From Ignavibacteria bacterium UBA7675 (GTDB lineage Bacteria; Bacteroidota; Ignavibacteria; Kapaibacteriales; UB7675): a stretch of DNA of 37,859 nucleotides. The notes beneath the pieces are model-generated. The model saw only the letters and a list, made by a program, of their open reading frames with translations. It searched no databases and was not told the DNA's origin. The stretch covers positions 1 through 37,859 of the forward strand of contig DLHF01000027.1 in NCBI GenBank assembly GCA_002483085.1. Reading direction: 5' to 3'. Made by a program: the position numbers and the translations under genes. Numbering within the stretch: position 1 is the stretch's first letter; each line of letters opens with the position of its first letter. Of the stretch, positions 34,435-37,859 are shown piece by piece.

Positions 34435-34442
34435 TAACTTTG
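34435..34442 (+). promoter_or_regulatory. Bacteroidota-type -7 element of the plus operon
   Basis: TAACTTTG matches TAnnTTTG exactly and lies 74 nt before the CobW-like start. I do not find the usual TTTG about 20 nt upstream, so the promoter is only half supported. Confidence 0.4.
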
Positions 34443-34516
34443 TCCGTCTTTCTACTTGCTTTTTTCAGTATATTATTTTTTTATTTGTTCTTCTGTCCAC
34501 CAGCAGCCTCCTTGCC

Positions 34517-35503
34517 ATGATGCAAACGCCCTCTGCTCCTCCCGTTTTTCTTGTTACCGGATTTCTGGGAAGCGGCAAAACTGTCTTTTTGCAATCGCTG
34601 CTCGAAAATTCTGTGGCAGGTGCCCACAACGCGGTTATTGTCAATGACTTTGGCGAAGCTGTGTACGACGATTTTCTCCTGCGCGCTCGTGCTACAACCT
34701 TTCTGGAATTGCCCGGCGGCTGTCTGTGCTGCTCTGCTCTGGACGATTTTAAACAGGCACTTACCGATGTGGCCGAGCGAGCACCCTCGCGTATTCTCGT
34801 GGAAACAACCGGCCTTGCTGATGTCGCTTCAGTACGCGATGACCTGCGCTTTATGGGCTTCCCTGTCGACGCCGTCCTCTGTACCGTCGACGCGCTGCAC
34901 TGGCGCAGCCAGCACGATCAGTTTGCGCTGTTTCAAGAGCAGATACGCGAAGCTGATTACCTCCTTGTCTCCAAAAGCGATGTAGCAACACCTCGTCAGG
35001 TTGCTGAACTCGAACACTACCTGCGGTCAGTACATAATCGTGCGCCCGTTATTCGTATGAAAAAAGGCCATGTCGATGCTGATACACTTCTTTCTATGCT
35101 CGCTCCGGCAGATCACATCGTGCCGCGCAACCGAGAACAGCTCCCTTTGGTCGATAGCACCATTGCAGCGTTCCGTATTGCACTGCCGCAATGCGTGCAC
35201 CGCAGCGATCTCGAATATGCCATGAATCAACTGCCGCTTACTGCTCTCAGGCTCAAAGGTCGTGTACGGCTTCAGGATATTCATGGAACAATCACCGTAT
35301 TTCTTCTTAATTTTGTAAATGGCAGATGGACGCTGTCGGAAGTTCCCGACGATGCCGCCCCTGTGCACAACAATGCCGCCCTCGCTCTTATCGGCCTCTC
35401 GCTCTGCTACGACGACGTCGCGGCGGCATTTGCGGCAATAGCCGGTGTGCATGTAGAACAAGGCGAACTGCGCTTCCGCCTGCCAGAACAACTCAACTCA
35501 TAA
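34517..35503 (+). CDS. CobW/G3E-family GTPase (putative metal chaperone)
   Basis: 328 residues. The Walker A motif GFLGSGKT (about 15-22) starts a P-loop GTPase domain of the G3E family. The metal-binding GCLCC (CxCC, about 68-72) and ETTGLADV (about 95-102) identify the CobW branch, in which such proteins deliver Zn or Co to client enzymes. The guanine-specificity motif is SKSD (about 152) instead of the common NKxD, a conservative variation. The C-terminal CobW_C part fills about 230-328. No ribosome site is evident, which is common in Bacteroidota. It starts the plus operon, 7 nt before the metalloprotease gene. The client could be that protease or a household enzyme; neither is shown. Confidence 0.9.
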   Translation: MMQTPSAPPVFLVTGFLGSGKTVFLQSLLENSVAGAHNAVIVNDFGEAVYDDFLLRARATTFLELPGGCLCCSALDDFKQALTDVAERAPSRILVETTGLADVASVRDDLRFMGFPVDAVLCTVDALHWRSQHDQFALFQEQIREADYLLVSKSDVATPRQVAELEHYLRSVHNRAPVIRMKKGHVDADTLLSMLAPADHIVPRNREQLPLVDSTIAAFRIALPQCVHRSDLEYAMNQLPLTALRLKGRVRLQDIHGTITVFLLNFVNGRWTLSEVPDDAAPVHNNAALALIGLSLCYDDVAAAFAAIAGVHVEQGELRFRLPEQLNS

Positions 35504-35510
35504 TACTACT

Positions 35511-37151
35511 ATGCGATATTTGCCTCTCACTCTGCTCCTGCTTTTGTGCTCTGTAGCTGCTGCCCCCGCCCACGGCGATGAAGAAGAGCAAGAACCTCAT
35601 GGCGTAAAATGCGGCTTCCCGGAAATTATGCACCAGCTAAAAAATGGCGTTGCGATACAAAGCACTCGCCCAGAAGCTATGCAATATACGTTCCGCACGG
35701 CATCAGGACAGTTTATTATTCACTACGACCGCACCGGGCCTCATGCTGTACCGGCAGAAGACGGCAATAGCAATGGCATACCCGACTTCGTCGATTCAGC
35801 CGCAGTGTATTTCGACCTCAGCTATAGCACAGAAATAACAGAAATAGGCTACTTACCGCCACCTGCGGATATGAACCAAAGCGGTACAGAAGAATACGAT
35901 ATCTACCTGCGCGATGTAGGGCAAGAAAGCGGAACTTATGGATATACTTACCCGGATCCTATAAGAATCGGCAATGGCGGCACCAGTGGCCGCTATACAA
36001 CCTATATCGTCGTGGATAATGACTTCAGTGCAAATGATCGCTACAGCAACCGCCGGGTGTTTTACGAAACTGGCTACAGAGCGCTCAAAGTAACTGCTGC
36101 ACACGAATTTCACCACGCAGTGCAGATCGGTGGCTATGGCCGCAACGATAGCTTTAGCATCTTTCATGAGATGTCCAGCACGTGGATGGAATTCCGCGTG
36201 TTCCCCGAAGTACAAGACTACCGCCAGTATCTGCCCCGCCTGTTTGGCAATCTCGCAGAACACAATTTTGGCGTGGCAGGTGATGCGTCTTCTGGCTATG
36301 ACTACGGCGCTCCGCTCGGGCAATTCATGTACAAAAGCTTCGGCGACGAATTTCTGCGCTCGGTGTGGGAAGGCATCTTGCAGTTGAAAAATCCATATGT
36401 CTCGCTCGCCGATGCTTATGCAAATCGCTCGTCTTCGTTTTCCGAGGAATGGTGCCGACTCGCTACGTGGTTCTACTACACGGGATACCGCGCTCAGGGC
36501 GATACGTACTTTACTTCGGCCAGCGAATACCCCGCCGTAAGTTTTGGAGTAGTAAAAAACTTCTCCGAACCGTCCGCGATGTTCTCCGGCACACTTCAGC
36601 CGCTCGAATTCCGGTTCGCACGCATTGTTCTGCCAGGCAGCGGCGAAGCTACCAACGACACCGTCGATATCGGAATGGCCAATATCAATATCGGTGCAGC
36701 AGCAGCGCGCTCGCCTGCTCCTAGCCTGTACGAAGTTACCTGCTCGCGCTCGCCCGGCGGCATGGAAATACCCGGCACGCCGTACTTCCTTACTCTGCAC
36801 AACGACGATGGGCAAATATGCTTTACAGCCCCAGTGGTCAACAATGGCTTTATTATCTCCGCAGGAAAGCCGTTCCCCAACCCGTGCAGCCCACAAGCAG
36901 ATGGCTCTATCTTTTTTCCAGTACCCGAGAATGCAGGCGCAAATGCAAAGATTACTCTTACGGTGTTCGATGCCGCCATGCTCCCCGTGTTTGCAGCCAC
37001 TTCGCCCTATAAAGTTGTGGATCGCGCGCGCGTGGTGGAGTGGGACTGCCATACGGCCAATGGCTCTACTGTAGCCGATGGCGTGTATATCTTTACGACC
37101 GAATGCCAAGGCAAGGTAAACGCAGGTAAAGTGGTCATTATCAATAAATAA
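35511..37151 (+). CDS. Secreted HEFHH metalloprotease (MXAN_6640-like) with type IX sorting domain
   Basis: 546 residues. A signal peptide (MRYLPLTLLLLLCSVAAAPAHG) is followed by a domain with the family pattern FIIHYDRTGPHAVPAEDGNSNGIPDFVD and YLPP. The zinc-binding helix AHEFHHAVQ (about residue 198) and a downstream EMSSTWMEFRVF (about 218) fit the MXAN_6640-like putative metalloproteases. The third ligand is probably in EMSSTWME (inference). The last 95 residues resemble a T9SS type A sorting domain: GKPFPNPCSP, ITLTVFDAA and the end TVADGVYIFTTE. It would be exported across the outer membrane by T9SS and attached or released. It lies 7 nt after the CobW-like gene and abuts the ABC gene, so all three are one operon. 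Confidence 0.88.
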   Translation: MRYLPLTLLLLLCSVAAAPAHGDEEEQEPHGVKCGFPEIMHQLKNGVAIQSTRPEAMQYTFRTASGQFIIHYDRTGPHAVPAEDGNSNGIPDFVDSAAVYFDLSYSTEITEIGYLPPPADMNQSGTEEYDIYLRDVGQESGTYGYTYPDPIRIGNGGTSGRYTTYIVVDNDFSANDRYSNRRVFYETGYRALKVTAAHEFHHAVQIGGYGRNDSFSIFHEMSSTWMEFRVFPEVQDYRQYLPRLFGNLAEHNFGVAGDASSGYDYGAPLGQFMYKSFGDEFLRSVWEGILQLKNPYVSLADAYANRSSSFSEEWCRLATWFYYTGYRAQGDTYFTSASEYPAVSFGVVKNFSEPSAMFSGTLQPLEFRFARIVLPGSGEATNDTVDIGMANINIGAAAARSPAPSLYEVTCSRSPGGMEIPGTPYFLTLHNDDGQICFTAPVVNNGFIISAGKPFPNPCSPQADGSIFFPVPENAGANAKITLTVFDAAMLPVFAATSPYKVVDRARVVEWDCHTANGSTVADGVYIFTTECQGKVNAGKVVIINK

Positions 37152-37157
37152 GTGTGC

Positions 37158-37787
37158 ATGCAGACAACTCCTTTCGTCCTTACAGCCGCCCGTGTATCGC
37201 AGAAGTTTCAGCGGCGCACGGTGTTTGCAGATATTTCTCTGAGCGTGAGCAATGGCCAAACTCTCGGTATTACCGGACGCAATGGCTCCGGTAAGTCTAC
37301 GCTGGTAAAGATTCTCTGTAATATCCTTGCGCCAACCTCCGGCACTGTGGCGCTCTCTGTAGGCGGCAATGCCGTAGAGCGCGATCATTTCTACCGCCAT
37401 ATTGGTTTTGTCTCTCCCTACTTGGCTTTGTACGAAGAGTTTACGGCGATAGAACACGCCCAGCTCAATGCCCGGATGCGCGGTATGCACTACGACGAAA
37501 AGCGCTTTATCGAACTCCTTGCCATGCTGAAGCTCGACCACAGGCTGCACGATGATATCAAAACGTTTTCGTCGGGCATGAAACAGCGCATGAAATACGC
37601 TCTGGCGCTACAGCACTCCCCCTCGGCGCTTATGCTCGATGAACCCATGACCAATCTCGATGCCGAAGGCATTGCTACGGTGGAAGCAGTTGTGCACAGC
37701 CAAAGAGCTCGCGGTGGTGTGGTTATTGCCACCAACGACGAACGCGACAAAGCTCTGTGCGACGCGATGATCTCGGTAGAACCATAG
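37158..37787 (+). CDS. ABC transporter ATP-binding protein (CcmA-like size)
   Basis: 209 residues if the ATG at 37158 is used; GTG at 37152 directly after the protease stop is an alternative. Walker A GRNGSGKST (about 41), Q-loop region FVSPYLALYEEF, signature FSSGMKQRMKYALAL and Walker B ALMLDEP are clear. The H-loop histidine is replaced by asparagine (VIATND), seen in some short ABC ATPases but worth noting. The small size and SSGMKQR signature recall the heme-exporter ATPase CcmA, but no ccmB or ccmC follows within the remaining 72 nt, so the assignment is left open. It is the third gene of the plus operon and would need a membrane partner encoded elsewhere. Confidence 0.85.
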   Translation: MQTTPFVLTAARVSQKFQRRTVFADISLSVSNGQTLGITGRNGSGKSTLVKILCNILAPTSGTVALSVGGNAVERDHFYRHIGFVSPYLALYEEFTAIEHAQLNARMRGMHYDEKRFIELLAMLKLDHRLHDDIKTFSSGMKQRMKYALALQHSPSALMLDEPMTNLDAEGIATVEAVVHSQRARGGVVIATNDERDKALCDAMISVEP

Positions 37788-37802
37788 AACAGCACCCCTT
37801 TG

Positions 37803-37859
37803 CCGGGAAGTGCGCTTCGGCCTCTGCCCTCGCGTTTGGTCTCTGCACCGCGCTGACGT
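37803..37859 (+). repeat. Dispersed intergenic repeat, copy D (cut by window edge)
   Basis: The visible part has GTGCGCTTCGGCCTCTGCCC, then CGTTTGGTCTCTGCACCGCGC, a near match to copy C. The window ends just where the ACCGTAAGAACGGT core would begin (it stops at GACGT). It starts 15 nt after the ABC gene stop. Confidence 0.6.

Noticed and set aside
35853..37550. Minus-strand open frame of 565 codons
   Set aside because: It is antisense to the clear metalloprotease and ABC genes; its composition is rich in H, R and C as expected of a complementary-strand shadow.
4468..37859. Dispersed repeat as a protein-coding family (shared peptide VTVRTV.GRA.DNF in copies A and B)
   Set aside because: The GCGCTTCGG block falls in different frames relative to the core in the copies, and copy C has an in-frame stop, so the peptide similarity follows from DNA similarity.

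Overview
The window looks like chromosomal DNA from a member of the Bacteroidota/Chlorobiota (FCB) superphylum, possibly an Ignavibacteria- or Kapabacteria-like lineage. The reasons are two secreted proteins with C-terminal domains of the type IX secretion sorting type (the SBBP propeller protein and the HEFHH metalloprotease), an OmpA protein with two peptidoglycan-binding domains, very large LamG/Ig/cadherin-repeat surface proteins, and a TAnnTTTG-type promoter element before the CobW-like gene. No rRNA, tRNA, CRISPR array, transposase or phage structural operon is visible, so the phage-like collar genes appear to be chromosomal surface genes rather than part of a prophage.

Layout. Positions 1-4125 (minus) hold the 5' part of a giant repeat protein that runs off the left edge. 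It is easily missed because the reading frame has no stop inside the window. Positions 4692-10547 (minus) encode a related 1951-residue protein with three LamG-like modules, many Ig/cadherin-like repeats and a dockerin-like calcium loop at the end. Positions 10978-20357 (minus) carry twelve consecutive phage-tail-collar (microcystin-dependent/MdpB-like) genes in four triads. One triad is of the common type. The other three each consist of paralogues of three distinct types, called here C, B and A in order of transcription. Two of these cassettes are near-identical tandem copies of about 2.5 kb, and each cassette has a long conserved leader, a promoter-like block and a conserved trailing hairpin. 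Positions 20946-27798 (minus) form a two-gene unit: an SBBP seven-blade propeller/Ig/T9SS protein followed by an OmpA protein. Positions 27799-29110 are gene-poor. Then come a CcbP-like calcium-binding protein, a small lipoprotein, an MscS channel, an SLC13-type permease with RCK_C domains, and queA (all minus). From 34517 the strand switches to a plus operon: CobW-like GTPase, secreted metalloprotease and ABC ATPase.

Most of the window (about 27 of 38 kb) encodes secreted or surface proteins: adhesin-like giants, collar proteins, a propeller protein and an OmpA anchor. The right third is ordinary housekeeping and transport. The two most unusual signals are the fourfold array of collar triads with conserved, partly covarying leader hairpins, and a previously unlabelled intergenic repeat of roughly 110-130 nt present in four gene-free gaps (about 4468, 20749, 28047 and 37803).
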